Shown here piece by piece: positions 8,509 to 17,381 of a stretch of DNA of 64,000 nt. Position numbers and translations under genes: made by a program. Below the pieces are notes generated by a model. The model was not told the DNA's origin. It worked only from the letters and a program-made list of their open reading frames with translations, and ran no database searches. Position 1 is the stretch's first letter. Each line of letters starts with the position of its first letter. Origin of the DNA: an uncultured Sutterella sp. (lineage in GTDB: Bacteria > Pseudomonadota > Gammaproteobacteria > Burkholderiales > Burkholderiaceae_F); NCBI GenBank assembly GCA_949282745.1, contig CASDQM010000047.1, positions 248,001 to 312,000 on the forward strand. Reading direction: 5' to 3'.

Positions 8509-9894
8509 TCAAAACGGAAGCGCCAGATCGGGCGCCACTTCATGGAGCGCCTCGCCGAAACGCTTGCGGATGCGCTCGAGCGCCTCTTCCGTGTCGCCTT
8601 CGAGACGGATCACGACGACGGGGGTCGTGTTCGAGGCGCGGGCGAGCGCGAAGCCGTCCTTCCACTCGACGCGCACGCCGTCGATCTTGATGACGTCTTC
8701 GGCGTCGTCAAAGCGGAGCTTTTCCTGCAGGAGGCGGATGAAGGCGTGCTGTTCGCCCTCGGCCATCGGAATGTGCAGTTCGGGCGTGTTCACGGCGCTC
8801 GGCAACGCTTCGAGGCGGGCCGAAGGATCCTTCTCGCGCGAGAGGATTTCGAGGAGTCGGGCGCCCGCGTAGACGCCGTCGTCAAAGCCCGGCCAGCGGC
8901 CGTCGTTGAAGAAGAGGTGACCCGACATTTCGCCCGCGAACGGCGCACCCGTTTCGCGAAGCTTCGCCTTGACGAGCGAGTGGCCCGTGCGGCTGATCGT
9001 CGGCACGCCACCGTGCTCGCGAATCCAGGGCACCAGCGCGCGCGTGCACTTGACGTCGTAGACGATCTGGGCGCCCGGATGGGTGCGCAGCACGTCTTCG
9101 GCAAAGAGCATCATCTGACGGTCCGGATAGATGATCTCGCCGGACTTCGTTACGACGCCGAGGCGGTCGCCGTCGCCGTCGAAGGCAAGCCCCACTTCCG
9201 CGTCGGACGTGCGAACGAGCGCCTGCAGATCCTCAAGGTTCGCGGGCTTCGAAGGATCGGGGTGATGGTTCGGGAAGTGTCCGTCGACTTCCGTAAAGAG
9301 CGGAATCACGCGGCAGCCGAGGCCGTGGTAGAGGCGTTCGGCCAGAGGACCAGCCACGCCGTTGCCGCCGTCGACGGCGATCGTCATCGAGCGCGAAAGC
9401 GAAACGTCGCCGAGCACCTTCTCAAGGTAGGGCGTCACGGCGTCCACGGTCTTGCGCGTCCCCGGCGTCTCGGCTTCGAACCATTCGCGGCGTTCGATGC
9501 GTTCGCGGATCTTCTGAATCTGGTCGGCAAAGAGCGTCACGCCCGCCACCATCATCTTGAGACCGTTGTATTCGGGCGGATTGTGCGAACCAGTGACGGC
9601 CACGCCCGTACCCGTTCCGTAATAATTTGTTGCGAAATAAAGGACGGGAGTCGGCGCCATGCCGATGTCGATCACGTCGATGCCCGTCGAGAGGACGCCC
9701 TCGATGAGCGCATCGGCCAAACGTTCGCCCGAGAGTCGTCCGTCGCGTCCGACGCAGAACGCCTTGACGTCGGCCTCACGGGCCATGGAACCGAGCACTC
9801 GGCCTACGGCGCGAACGACTTCGGTCGTCAGCGTCACGTCGACAACCCCGCGGATGTCGTACGCCTTGAAAATGGATGCATCCAGCATGTTCAA
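8509..9894 (-). CDS. Phosphomannomutase/phosphoglucomutase (AlgC/ManB type)
   Basis: A 461-residue alpha-D-phosphohexomutase. Ser103 in TGSHNPPEYNG is the phosphorylated catalytic serine. FDGDGDRLGV near residue 240 binds magnesium, and GEMSGHLFF is the sugar-binding loop. Members of this bacterial group usually act on both mannose and glucose phosphates, supplying GDP-mannose, UDP-glucose and LPS precursors. It ends against pgi and starts 139 bases from the divergent rfaE1. M1 and M3 are both possible starts. The exact substrate preference cannot be decided, so no symbol is given. Confidence 0.93.
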   Translation of the reverse strand: MNMLDASIFKAYDIRGVVDVTLTTEVVRAVGRVLGSMAREADVKAFCVGRDGRLSGERLADALIEGVLSTGIDVIDIGMAPTPVLYFATNYYGTGTGVAVTGSHNPPEYNGLKMMVAGVTLFADQIQKIRERIERREWFEAETPGTRKTVDAVTPYLEKVLGDVSLSRSMTIAVDGGNGVAGPLAERLYHGLGCRVIPLFTEVDGHFPNHHPDPSKPANLEDLQALVRTSDAEVGLAFDGDGDRLGVVTKSGEIIYPDRQMMLFAEDVLRTHPGAQIVYDVKCTRALVPWIREHGGVPTISRTGHSLVKAKLRETGAPFAGEMSGHLFFNDGRWPGFDDGVYAGARLLEILSREKDPSARLEALPSAVNTPELHIPMAEGEQHAFIRLLQEKLRFDDAEDVIKIDGVRVEWKDGFALARASNTTPVVVIRLEGDTEEALERIRKRFGEALHEVAPDLALPF

Positions 9895-9978
9895 TCACCC
9901 GGAATCTGGAAATAAGCTGAAAGGATGTATGTTAGCAAAGGCCCCTACCTCTTCGGAATGAGCCCCCTGACCATGGGA

Positions 9979-9984
9979 TACAAT
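9979..9984 (+). promoter_or_regulatory. Possible -10 element for the rfaE1 operon
   Basis: TACAAT preceded by GGGA, 49 bases before the rfaE1 ATG, in the divergent region 9895-10033. No good -35 is visible at the normal spacing. The same GGATACAAT string recurs upstream of galE at about 20242. Confidence 0.35.
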
Positions 9985-10033
9985 GTAGCGCACCTGAGCT
10001 AGTTCCGAACGGGCGGCACCCGCCCACTTGCCC

Positions 10034-10957
10034 ATGAAAAAAGCACAAATTCTTTCCGCGAACGTCCTCGTCACGGGCGACGCCATGCTCGACCGCTACT
10101 GGTTCGGCGACGCCGAGCGCATTTCTCCCGAAGCGCCGGTGCCCGTCGTGCGGGTCGTCCGATCCGAAGAACGTCTCGGCGGCGCGGCGAACGTCGCGCT
10201 CAACATCGCCCACGTCGGAGCCCGCACAACGCTTCTTTCCGTCGTGGGTGAGGACGCCGCGGGCCGCCGCATCGAAGAGCTCCTCCGAAAGGAAGGGATC
10301 GAAGCGGCCCTGCAGTTCGATCCGACGCTCTCCACCACGGAAAAACTCCGCATCGTCGCGCGGCAGCAGCAGATGCTTCGCTGCGACTTCGAATCCCACC
10401 CCGACGCCGAAGCGCTCCTCAAGCATCTCGACCTTTTCAACCGTCATCTCGAAAAGGCCGACGCCCTCGTTCTCTCCGACTACGGCAAGGGCGGTCTCAC
10501 GCACATCACGAAGATGATCGAGTGCGCCCGCGCGAAGGGCTGTCCCGTCCTCGTCGACCCCAAGGGCGACGACTACGAGCGCTACCGCGGCGCCACGGTG
10601 ATCACTCCCAACCGCTCCGAACTCCGTCAGGTCGTCGGCGCCTGGAAGAGCGAAGCGGATCTTCTCGAGCGCGCGCAGAACCTGCGCGCCGAACTCGATC
10701 TGAAATATCTCCTTCTCACCCGCAGTGAGGAAGGGATGACGCTCTTTTCCGACGACGGCGCCATGACCGTTCCCGCACAGGCCCGCGAAGTCTTCGACGT
10801 TTCGGGCGCGGGCGACACCGTCATCGCCGTCCTCGGAACGCTCGTCGCCGCGGGCGTTCCGATTCCCGACGCCGTCGCCACCGCCAACCGCGCGGGCGGC
10901 ATCGTGGTCGGTAAACTCGGGACGGCCTCCGTCACGTATGAAGAACTTTTTTCCTAA
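10034..10957 (+). CDS. rfaE1: D-glycero-beta-D-manno-heptose-7-phosphate kinase (HldE kinase half)
   Basis: A PfkB-family kinase of 307 residues that phosphorylates heptose-7-phosphate at C1 in ADP-heptose synthesis. Markers are GGAANVALNIAHVGA near residue 55 and the ATP/anion-hole motif DVSGAGDTVIAV near the end. It corresponds to only the first half of enterobacterial HldE. The adenylyltransferase half is a separate gene at 13510-14007. The start is the ATG at 10034; a TTG two codons upstream is unlikely. It leads rfaE1-hldD-gmhB, which with rfaE2 gives every step from heptose-7-phosphate to ADP-L-glycero-heptose. The isomerase gmhA is not in the window. Confidence 0.95.
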   Translation: MKKAQILSANVLVTGDAMLDRYWFGDAERISPEAPVPVVRVVRSEERLGGAANVALNIAHVGARTTLLSVVGEDAAGRRIEELLRKEGIEAALQFDPTLSTTEKLRIVARQQQMLRCDFESHPDAEALLKHLDLFNRHLEKADALVLSDYGKGGLTHITKMIECARAKGCPVLVDPKGDDYERYRGATVITPNRSELRQVVGAWKSEADLLERAQNLRAELDLKYLLLTRSEEGMTLFSDDGAMTVPAQAREVFDVSGAGDTVIAVLGTLVAAGVPIPDAVATANRAGGIVVGKLGTASVTYEELFS

Positions 10958-10966
10958 GGAAGCATT

Positions 10967-11971
10967 ATGAGCATCCTCGTCACCGGCGCGGCCGGCTTCA
11001 TCGGCTGCAACAACGTTCTGGCTCTCAACCGCCGCGGCGTGACCGACATCATCGCGGTCGACAATCTCGAAAAGAGCGAGAAATTCCTCAATCTCGCCCA
11101 GTGCCGCATCTCGGACTACTTCGACAAGCGCGACTTCATCGCGCGCGTTCGCGCCGGAACCGCTCCGAAGCCCGAAGCGATCTTCCATCAAGGCGCCTGC
11201 TCGGACACGATGGAGCAGGACGGCGTCTACATGATGGAAAACAACTACCGCTACACGCTCGACCTCTACCGTTGGGCGCAGTCGCTGCACATCCCCTTCA
11301 TCTACGCCTCGTCCGCCGCCACGTACGGCGCCAAGACGACCTTCCGTGAAGAACTCGAGTTCGAAGGCCCCCTCAACGTGTACGGGTACTCGAAGTTCCT
11401 CTTCGACCAGGTGCTCCGCCGCGAATTCGACTATCTGCGCGCCCCGGTGATCGGGCTTCGCTACTTCAACGTCTACGGTCCGCACGAACAGCACAAGGGC
11501 CGCATGGCCTCCGTCGCCTTCCACCAGTACTTCCAGTACCGCCGCACCGGCAAGGTGAAGCTCTTTGAAGGCTGCCTCGGCTACGGCAACGGCGAACAGC
11601 TGCGCGACTTCGTCTACATCGACGACGTCACGAACGTACTCATGCACTTCCTCGACCATCCGGTGTCGGGCATCTACAACTGCGGCACGGGCCGCGCCCA
11701 GCCCTTCAACGACGTGGCGCTCTCCGTCATCAACAGCCTGCGCCGCCACGAAGGGAAGGACGCCCTCACGCTCTCCGAAGCCGTCGCCTCGGGCGAACTC
11801 GAATACATCGACTTCCCCGAAGCGCTCAAGGGCAAGTATCAGGCCTACACCCAGGCCGACCTCACGAAGCTTCGCGAAAGCGGCTGCGACGTGCCCTTCC
11901 GCAGCGTCGAAGAAGGCGTCTCGGCCTACATGGACTACCTTCTCGAAGCCCATCCGGACGTGGAAGCCTGA
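10967..11971 (+). CDS. hldD: ADP-L-glycero-D-manno-heptose 6-epimerase
   Basis: An extended short-chain dehydrogenase that epimerises ADP-D-glycero-heptose to the L-glycero form used in the LPS inner core. The NADP-binding GAAGFIGCNN is at the amino end, and the catalytic Tyr/Lys pair is in YGYSKFLFDQ near residue 140. The sequence ISDYFDKRDF and HQGACSDTMEQDG are typical of RfaD. Its 334 residues are normal. It lies nine bases after rfaE1, with AAGGA in the gap, and shares one base with gmhB. Confidence 0.97.
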   Translation: MSILVTGAAGFIGCNNVLALNRRGVTDIIAVDNLEKSEKFLNLAQCRISDYFDKRDFIARVRAGTAPKPEAIFHQGACSDTMEQDGVYMMENNYRYTLDLYRWAQSLHIPFIYASSAATYGAKTTFREELEFEGPLNVYGYSKFLFDQVLRREFDYLRAPVIGLRYFNVYGPHEQHKGRMASVAFHQYFQYRRTGKVKLFEGCLGYGNGEQLRDFVYIDDVTNVLMHFLDHPVSGIYNCGTGRAQPFNDVALSVINSLRRHEGKDALTLSEAVASGELEYIDFPEALKGKYQAYTQADLTKLRESGCDVPFRSVEEGVSAYMDYLLEAHPDVEA

Positions 11972-12537
11972 TGCAGAAAGCCGCCTTTCTTGACCGTGAC
12001 GGCGTGATCAACGCCGATCACGGTTACGTGAGCCAACCTGAAAACTTCGAGTGGCTCCCCGGCGTCTTCGAGGCCTGTCGTGAACTCGTCCGTCTCGGCT
12101 ACGCGCTCGTCGTCGTGACCAACCAGTCGGGTATCGCCCGCGGGTACTACGGCGAAGAGGATTTCCTGCGGCTCACCGACTGGATGAAGTCGCGCTTCGC
12201 CGACGAAGGCGTTTCGATCGCGGGCGTCTATTGTTGCCCGCACCATCCGGAAAAGGGAATCGGCGCGTATAAGCTCGCCTGCGACTGCCGCAAGCCCATG
12301 CCCGGGATGCTTCTGCGGGCCGCCGAAGAGCTCTCGCTCGACCTCTCGAAGAGCGTCATGTTCGGCGACAAGCCGGGCGACATGACCGCGGCCCGGCGCG
12401 CAGGCGTTCCCGTGCGCATTCAGGTCGGCACCGACGCCCGGGCCCTTCCCGATCCCGCTCCCGACGCCACGCACACGGCTCTGTCCCTGCTCGAAGGCGT
12501 CGGCCTTTTGTCCGATTCCCAACCCGCCGCCTCGTAA
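11971..12537 (+). CDS. gmhB: D-glycero-beta-D-manno-heptose 1,7-bisphosphate 7-phosphatase
   Basis: A HAD-superfamily phosphatase of 188 residues that removes the C7 phosphate between the kinase and adenylyltransferase steps of ADP-heptose synthesis. Motif I is LDRDGVINADHG. The structural zinc site typical of GmhB is visible as CCPHHPEKG followed by ACDCRKP (Cys-x-His and Cys-x-Cys). The start ATG overlaps the hldD stop by one base. A GC-rich hairpin (CGGCCGGAA/TTTCCGGCCG) follows at about 12550-12572, without a strong T-run. Confidence 0.95.
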   Translation: MQKAAFLDRDGVINADHGYVSQPENFEWLPGVFEACRELVRLGYALVVVTNQSGIARGYYGEEDFLRLTDWMKSRFADEGVSIAGVYCCPHHPEKGIGAYKLACDCRKPMPGMLLRAAEELSLDLSKSVMFGDKPGDMTAARRAGVPVRIQVGTDARALPDPAPDATHTALSLLEGVGLLSDSQPAAS

Positions 12538-12676
12538 GGCGGCAACGTACGGCCGGAAGGTTTCCGGCCGACCGATTTCACGTCAACGACGGCGCGGCGT
12601 TTCGCCGCGCCCCAACGCATAGGAGGATGCGCCCCCTTTCGGCAATCCCGCCGGAGGGAAAGGCGCTCAAACCACC

Positions 12677-13516
12677 ATGAAACCCGTTCGCAAAGTCGTA
12701 TTCCCCGTCAACGGCCTCGGCACGCGTTTTCTCCCCGCCACGAAGGCGATGCCCAAGGAAATGCTTCCGATCGTCGACAAGCCCCTGATTCAGTACGCCG
12801 TGGAAGAAGCCGCCCGCGCGGGCATCACGGAAATGATCTTCGTCACGGGCCGCAACAAGCGCGCCATTGAAGACCACTTCGACGCCCACCCCGAGCTCGA
12901 ACGCGAACTCGAAGAAAAGGGCAAGGACGAACTGCTTGAAATCGTGCGCAGCATTCTCCCGCACAACATTCACTGCATTTATCTGCGTCAGCCCAAGGCG
13001 CTCGGCCTCGGCCACGCCGTGCTCTGTGCGCAGCCCGTGGTCGGAGACGATCCCTTCGCCGTGATCCTCGCCGACGACCTCATCGACGCTCCGAAGGGTT
13101 GCATCGGTCAGCTCATCGAAGCCCGCGCGAGCGTGGGCGGCGGCTCGGTCGTGGCCGTTCAGGACGTCGCGCCCGAAGAAACCAAGAAGTACGGGATCGT
13201 GAGCGTGGACGACGGTTCGCTTACGACGCCGCGCGTTCGCGGCATCGTGGAAAAGCCCGATCCCGCCGTGGCGCCTTCGCGCATGGCCGTCATCGGCCGC
13301 TACGTCTTCGAAGCCGACATCTTCGACCATCTCGCCCGTCTGCAGCCCGGCGTCGGCGGTGAAATCCAGCTCACCGACGGCATCGCCGCCTCGCTCGAAA
13401 ACGTGCCGACCTACGCCCACCGCTTCGAAGGCACGCGCTTTGACTGCGGCAGCAAGCAGGGCTTCATCGACGCGACGGTTCACTTCGCGCGCAAGCGCGG
13501 CTTTGAAATTCACTGA
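12677..13516 (+). CDS. galU: UTP-glucose-1-phosphate uridylyltransferase
   Basis: Makes UDP-glucose from UTP and glucose-1-phosphate. The nucleotide-binding signature [19 protein letters not shown] opens the protein, followed by the GalU-typical VEKPDP and [11 protein letters not shown]. At 279 residues it is of normal length. UDP-glucose feeds galE at 20.4 kb and surface glycans, and the mutase at 8.5-9.9 kb can supply the glucose-1-phosphate. The stop overlaps the convergent rfaE2 stop by seven bases. The 139-base gap before it has two GC-rich hairpins and no clear promoter. Confidence 0.96.
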   Translation: MKPVRKVVFPVNGLGTRFLPATKAMPKEMLPIVDKPLIQYAVEEAARAGITEMIFVTGRNKRAIEDHFDAHPELERELEEKGKDELLEIVRSILPHNIHCIYLRQPKALGLGHAVLCAQPVVGDDPFAVILADDLIDAPKGCIGQLIEARASVGGGSVVAVQDVAPEETKKYGIVSVDDGSLTTPRVRGIVEKPDPAVAPSRMAVIGRYVFEADIFDHLARLQPGVGGEIQLTDGIAASLENVPTYAHRFEGTRFDCGSKQGFIDATVHFARKRGFEIH

Positions 13517-14007
13517 CCGCCGCGCACCTTGCGCAGAAGCGCCGTGGTGGAGCGTTCGTGTTCGAACGTGACCGTCACGGTGCGCCCGCCCCAGGCGGCG
13601 ACGAGCTTGGCTTCGGGAAGATCCTCGATGCGGTAGTCGCCGCCTTTTACGTAGATGTCGGGGCGGGCCTTCTCCACGGCCTCGAGCGGGACCTTGTCGG
13701 GAAAGACGACGACGAGGTCCGTACTCTCGAGCGCCGCCACGACGGCCGCCCGGTCGGCTTCCGTATTGATCGGCCGATCGTCTCCCTTCCCGAGCATCTT
13801 CACCGAACGGTCGCTGTTGACGGCGACGACGAGACTCGCGCCGAGCGCCCTCGCCTGCGCGAGATAGGTCACGTGTCCGCGGTGAAGGATGTCGAAGACG
13901 CCGTTCGTAAAAACGACGGGCTTGGGAAGCGCCGCCGCGCGCTCGGGGAGTTCCTCCATCGTGCAGATTTTCTTTTCAAAGGCGGGGGGCGGACAACGCG
14001 TGCTCAT
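13510..14007 (-). CDS. rfaE2: D-glycero-beta-D-manno-heptose 1-phosphate adenylyltransferase (HldE transferase half)
   Basis: A cytidylyltransferase-like enzyme of 165 residues that couples AMP to heptose-1-phosphate. [16 protein letters not shown] carries the H-x-G-H motif, and [15 protein letters not shown] is the conserved RfaE2 stretch. It equals the carboxyl half of HldE and is encoded apart from the kinase half (10034-10957), on the opposite strand. Betaproteobacteria often have the split arrangement. It is convergent with galU and has no same-strand partner here. Confidence 0.95.
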   Translation of the reverse strand: MSTRCPPPAFEKKICTMEELPERAAALPKPVVFTNGVFDILHRGHVTYLAQARALGASLVVAVNSDRSVKMLGKGDDRPINTEADRAAVVAALESTDLVVVFPDKVPLEAVEKARPDIYVKGGDYRIEDLPEAKLVAAWGGRTVTVTFEHERSTTALLRKVRGGQ

Positions 14008-14068
14008 GACTCTCTGTTCCCGGGATTAGAATGTAGATCCCTTCATCTTACCGAAGCCGCAGCGCTCC

Positions 14069-14905
14069 ATGACGAATCCTCCCCTTTTTGCCGTCGGCGA
14101 CGTACAGGGTTGCCTCAAAAGCCTTGACGAACTCCTCGAGCTCCTTCCCGAAAACGCGGAACTTCTCTTTCTCGGCGACCTCGTCAACCGCGGTCCCGAA
14201 TCGCTCGGCGTGCTGCGCCGCATCCGTTCGCTCGAATCCCGGGCCCGTTTTCTCCTCGGCAATCACGACCTGCATCTTCTCGCCATCGCCGCGGGTTTTG
14301 CGTCGACCCACAAGAAGGACACACTCGACGACGTCCTCGGCGCGCCCGACCGGGAGGAACTCATCGACTGGCTTCGCCACGGACGTCTTCTGATCGAGGA
14401 CCGGGGCGTCGTTTTCGTGCACGCCGGGCTCAATCCCGCCTGGAGCGTGGAGGACGCCCGGGCGCTTGCACGGGAAATGGAAGGGGGACTGCACGGCGAC
14501 GACTGGCGCGAAATGTTCCGCGACATGTACGGCAACACCCAGTGGTCGACGGGCCTCACGGGGGCGGAGCGCAGAAGGGCCGTCTTCAACAGCTTCTCGC
14601 GCATCCGTTTCGTTGACCGCTATACGGGAGAGATGGACTTCGATCAGAAGGAAGGGCTCGAAGGCGTGCCCGAGCGCCTCGTTCCCTGGTTTGAATTCAC
14701 GGACCGCCGCAGTGAAAACGTCCCGATCTGCTTCGGGCACTGGTCCATGCTCGGTCTCAAAAACGAAAGGACCCTGATGTCGATCGACACGGGCTGCCTC
14801 TGGGGCGGCGCGCTCACCGCCCTCAACGTTGACACCCGCGAGATCGTGCAGGTGTCCTGCCCCATGTGGGCCGACCCCCTGCGCTACTCCTCGAAGAAGC
14901 GCTGA
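14069..14905 (+). CDS. apaH: Bis(5'-nucleosyl)-tetraphosphatase, symmetrical
   Basis: Hydrolyses Ap4A to two ADP; ApaH also removes Np4 caps from RNA. It is a metallophosphoesterase of 278 residues with the metal-ligand blocks GDVQGC, GDLVNRGP and GNHDLH, then HAGLNP further on. The ATG at 14069 lies in a 61-base divergent gap with rfaE2. It is convergent with plsC, with two bases between the stops. In enterics apaH sits with ksgA and apaG, which are absent here. Confidence 0.95.
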   Translation: MTNPPLFAVGDVQGCLKSLDELLELLPENAELLFLGDLVNRGPESLGVLRRIRSLESRARFLLGNHDLHLLAIAAGFASTHKKDTLDDVLGAPDREELIDWLRHGRLLIEDRGVVFVHAGLNPAWSVEDARALAREMEGGLHGDDWREMFRDMYGNTQWSTGLTGAERRRAVFNSFSRIRFVDRYTGEMDFDQKEGLEGVPERLVPWFEFTDRRSENVPICFGHWSMLGLKNERTLMSIDTGCLWGGALTALNVDTREIVQVSCPMWADPLRYSSKKR

Positions 14906-14907
14906 GC

Positions 14908-15738
14908 TCAGTCGTGCTTGAGCGCCGCCTCGCGGCGCTGACGGACGGCCTCTTCCTTCGCCGCCGTGGCGTCGGGCACGCCGAGCGCCGCGGACATGAC
15001 GGCGGAGGTTTGCGCGCACAGGGTCTTGCGGTCCACACCCGCCGACGAAATCGGCTCGAGCACCTGCACTTCGGCTTCGAGCCCCGAAGAAAAGACGATC
15101 CGCTTCATGACGGTGAAGAGCGGAATGTTGCCCGCATAGGAGGGAATCGTCGTGATTTCACCCTTTTGCGTGTAGCGGATCACCACGGGGATGAGTTCCG
15201 CCTCGGTCGCGACGGCCGACGCAAAGAGGTTCGCGTAGAAGGGAAGAAGCACGCGCCCTTCGCCCGTCGTTCCTTCCGGGAAGAAGAGCACGGATTCGCC
15301 CGCGCGGAGGGACTCGTTCATTTTCTCCGCCATTTCGAGCACCGCGCGACGGCGGCTGCGGTCGATGAAGAGCGTCCCCGCGGCACGGGAAATCAAGCCG
15401 AAGACGGGCCAGGACTCGATCTCCTTCTTGGCGACGAAGCGCACGGGCAGAATCGAGTCCAGAAGGAAAATGTCCAGAAACGAGATGTGGTTGGAGCAGA
15501 CCATGTAGCCCGTCTTGCCCTGACGGCGCCCGAGCGTCACCGCATCCGCGTCGGGAATGCCGCCCGAAACGCGAACGCGCACCCCCATGATGCGGGGCAC
15601 GACGCCGGCGAGACGCCGGATCCACGCGGCGCGGGTCCCGTCGGTCAGAACGGGAAGCACCAGGACCGCGAAGAAAATCAGAAAGAGAATGTAGAGCGCG
15701 ATGAGCAGAAAACGGAAGCTGCCGATGAGATAACGCAT
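14908..15738 (-). CDS. plsC: 1-acyl-sn-glycerol-3-phosphate acyltransferase
   Basis: Acylates lysophosphatidate to phosphatidate at the inner membrane. A hydrophobic amino terminus (about residues 8-32) anchors the protein. The catalytic H-x4-D is in CSNHISFLD, followed by the substrate-binding FPEGTTGEGRVLLPF. Its 276 residues are within the family range. It lies 12 bases after ruvX on the same strand. Other LPLAT-fold acyltransferases share these motifs, so the exact acceptor is inferred. Confidence 0.9.
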   Translation of the reverse strand: MRYLIGSFRFLLIALYILFLIFFAVLVLPVLTDGTRAAWIRRLAGVVPRIMGVRVRVSGGIPDADAVTLGRRQGKTGYMVCSNHISFLDIFLLDSILPVRFVAKKEIESWPVFGLISRAAGTLFIDRSRRRAVLEMAEKMNESLRAGESVLFFPEGTTGEGRVLLPFYANLFASAVATEAELIPVVIRYTQKGEITTIPSYAGNIPLFTVMKRIVFSSGLEAEVQVLEPISSAGVDRKTLCAQTSAVMSAALGVPDATAAKEEAVRQRREAALKHD

Positions 15739-15750
15739 GAAAAAACTCGC

Positions 15751-16158
15751 TTAGGACTGCGCGGAGGCTTCGTCGAAAAATTGTTGCAGCAACAGGGCGG
15801 CGGAACGGTCGTCGATTTTCTCCCAACCCGATTCCACCACGACGGAGGAATATCGTTCGTCCACTTCAAAGACGTGCCGGCGAAAGCGCCCCCCCAACTG
15901 ACGGGCGAAGCGTCGGCAGCGAAGCGTGTGCTCGGATTCGCTTCCGTCGCCGTGAAGCGGCACGCCCACGACGAAAGCGGCGGGATTCCATTCCTCGACA
16001 AGGGCCGAAAGCTGCTGCCAACGGTCCTCGCGTTTGACGGTGTGAAGAATGACGAGCGGTTGTGCCGACTGCGTGAGCGTGTTGCCCACGGCCACGCCGA
16101 TGCGCGCAAGACCGTAGTCGAGCGCCAGGATCGTACCTTCCACGGCAGTTTTTTTCAT
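15751..16158 (-). CDS. ruvX: Putative pre-16S rRNA nuclease / Holliday junction resolvase-like RuvX (YqgF)
   Basis: An RNase H-fold protein of the YqgF family, implicated in 16S rRNA 5'-end maturation. It has LALDYGLARIGVAVG (first catalytic Asp), VVGVPLHGDGSESEHT and DERYSS. I start it at the ATG at 16158, giving 135 residues, the usual size. The frame is open to an ATG at 16242, but the extra 28 residues look unlike the family. Neither start has an ideal ribosome site (GGGACGG precedes the longer one). It is followed by plsC. Confidence 0.9.
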   Translation of the reverse strand: MKKTAVEGTILALDYGLARIGVAVGNTLTQSAQPLVILHTVKREDRWQQLSALVEEWNPAAFVVGVPLHGDGSESEHTLRCRRFARQLGGRFRRHVFEVDERYSSVVVESGWEKIDDRSAALLLQQFFDEASAQS

Positions 16159-16376
16159 AAGTACTAAAGGGAAAAAGCTTCCGAAACCGAGGCCGTCGCC
16201 CCGGTCGGACGGGAGAGCAAATCGAATTTCTCTGCGGGACATCCGTCCCCGAGAAAACAGAGCGGTATTTTATCCGATACAACGCAACGGGGCCGAAAGG
16301 TTTATACTCCTCGGCTTCTTAAAAAACGCACCGTTTCCCTTTTCACGGTTTCTTTCTTTTCTCTGCGAGAAACACC

Positions 16377-16865
16377 ATGCCCGAAAACGTTCTCGATCAA
16401 CTCTGTGAAATGTTCCGCGCGGGCAACGCGCAGTTTCGCGTGTTGCACCACGAAGCGGCCGGCAAGACCAGCCAGTCCGTCGCCGAAATCCGCGGCACCG
16501 AACTCGGTCAGGGCGCCAAGGCGCTCTGCTGCACCGTCAAGGGAAACGGCGTGAAGTGCCACGTGCTCGCCGTCCTGCCCGCAGACAAGCAGGCCGACCT
16601 TCCGAAGCTCGCCGCCGCACTCGGCGGCCGCCGCGCCTCGCTTGCGAGTCCCGACGAAGTCCGCGAACTGACGGGCTGCGTCTTCGGCGCGGTTCCGCCC
16701 GTGAGTCTGCACCCCGACCTGCGCCTCGTGGCCGACCCTTCGCTCTATGAACGCTACGACGAACTCGCCTTCAACGCCGGCGCCCTCGACACGTCGATCA
16801 TCATCCGCACCGAGGACTACCGCCGCATCGTGGCGCCCGAACCCGTCTCTTTCGTAAAGGCCTGA
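16377..16865 (+). CDS. YbaK/EbsC-type aminoacyl-tRNA deacylase
   Basis: A 162-residue single-domain protein of the YbaK/ProXp editing family. It matches the fold in the segments HHEAAGKTSQSVAEIRG, GAKALCC and the closing FNAGALDTSIIIRTEDY. Family members hydrolyse mischarged tRNAs such as Cys-tRNA-Pro or Ala-tRNA-Pro in trans. This one is closest in appearance to the group with a glycine-alanine loop, but its tRNA specificity cannot be told. A -10-like TATACT lies at 16303-16308. It is followed by two DUF2721 genes on the same strand. Confidence 0.85.
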   Translation: MPENVLDQLCEMFRAGNAQFRVLHHEAAGKTSQSVAEIRGTELGQGAKALCCTVKGNGVKCHVLAVLPADKQADLPKLAAALGGRRASLASPDEVRELTGCVFGAVPPVSLHPDLRLVADPSLYERYDELAFNAGALDTSIIIRTEDYRRIVAPEPVSFVKA

Positions 16866-16901
16866 CCAACCGATTTTTTTCCCGACCACGATCTCTTCGC
16901 C

Positions 16902-17369
16902 ATGATCACCTCCTTCAATGAAATCCTGACGAGCGCCCTGACGCCGACCATGCTCATCTCGGGCGTGGGCCTCATGATGCTGTGCATGACCAACCGCTAC
17001 AACAGCACCACCGACCGCATCCGCAAGCTCATCAAGCGCCGCGAAGCGTCGGGACTCAAGAACGAACCCTGCATCGACACGGAAATCCGCTACGTCTTCC
17101 GACGCGCCGCGCTCCTGCGCCACGCGATGCTCTGCATTTCGAGCTCCGCCGTCTGCACGGGCTTTCTCGTCGCCACGAGCGTGGCGAGCCACTTCCTCGA
17201 CACGGACCTGACCTCTCTGGCGGTGCTGTGGCTCTTCCTCTCGATCGGCCTCATTCTGCTTTCCTCCCTCTTTTTCTTCTTTGAAGTGCTCACGTCGCTC
17301 AAGGCGCTCGGGATCGCCGTCTCGAACCTCCCCGGCAAGCGCAAGAAGCACTACGCGCGCTTCTACTAA
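16902..17369 (+). CDS. DUF2721 membrane protein, copy 1
   Basis: A 155-residue membrane protein of unknown function. It has an amino-terminal hydrophobic segment (about residues 10-30, ALTPTMLISGVGLMMLCM) and a short charged stretch RYNSTTDRIRKLIKRRE. Two further membrane spans follow (about 70-95 and 104-130). The pattern matches the DUF2721 family, which has no assigned role. The next gene is a clear paralogue of the same length. It begins 36 bases after the YbaK-type gene and probably belongs to that operon. Confidence 0.8.
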   Translation: MITSFNEILTSALTPTMLISGVGLMMLCMTNRYNSTTDRIRKLIKRREASGLKNEPCIDTEIRYVFRRAALLRHAMLCISSSAVCTGFLVATSVASHFLDTDLTSLAVLWLFLSIGLILLSSLFFFFEVLTSLKALGIAVSNLPGKRKKHYARFY

Positions 17370-17381
17370 AAGGAGGAAATC

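Noticed and set aside
9895-10033. Small gene in the divergent gap between the phosphohexomutase and rfaE1
   Set aside because: No open frame with a ribosome site; only a -10-like element is visible.
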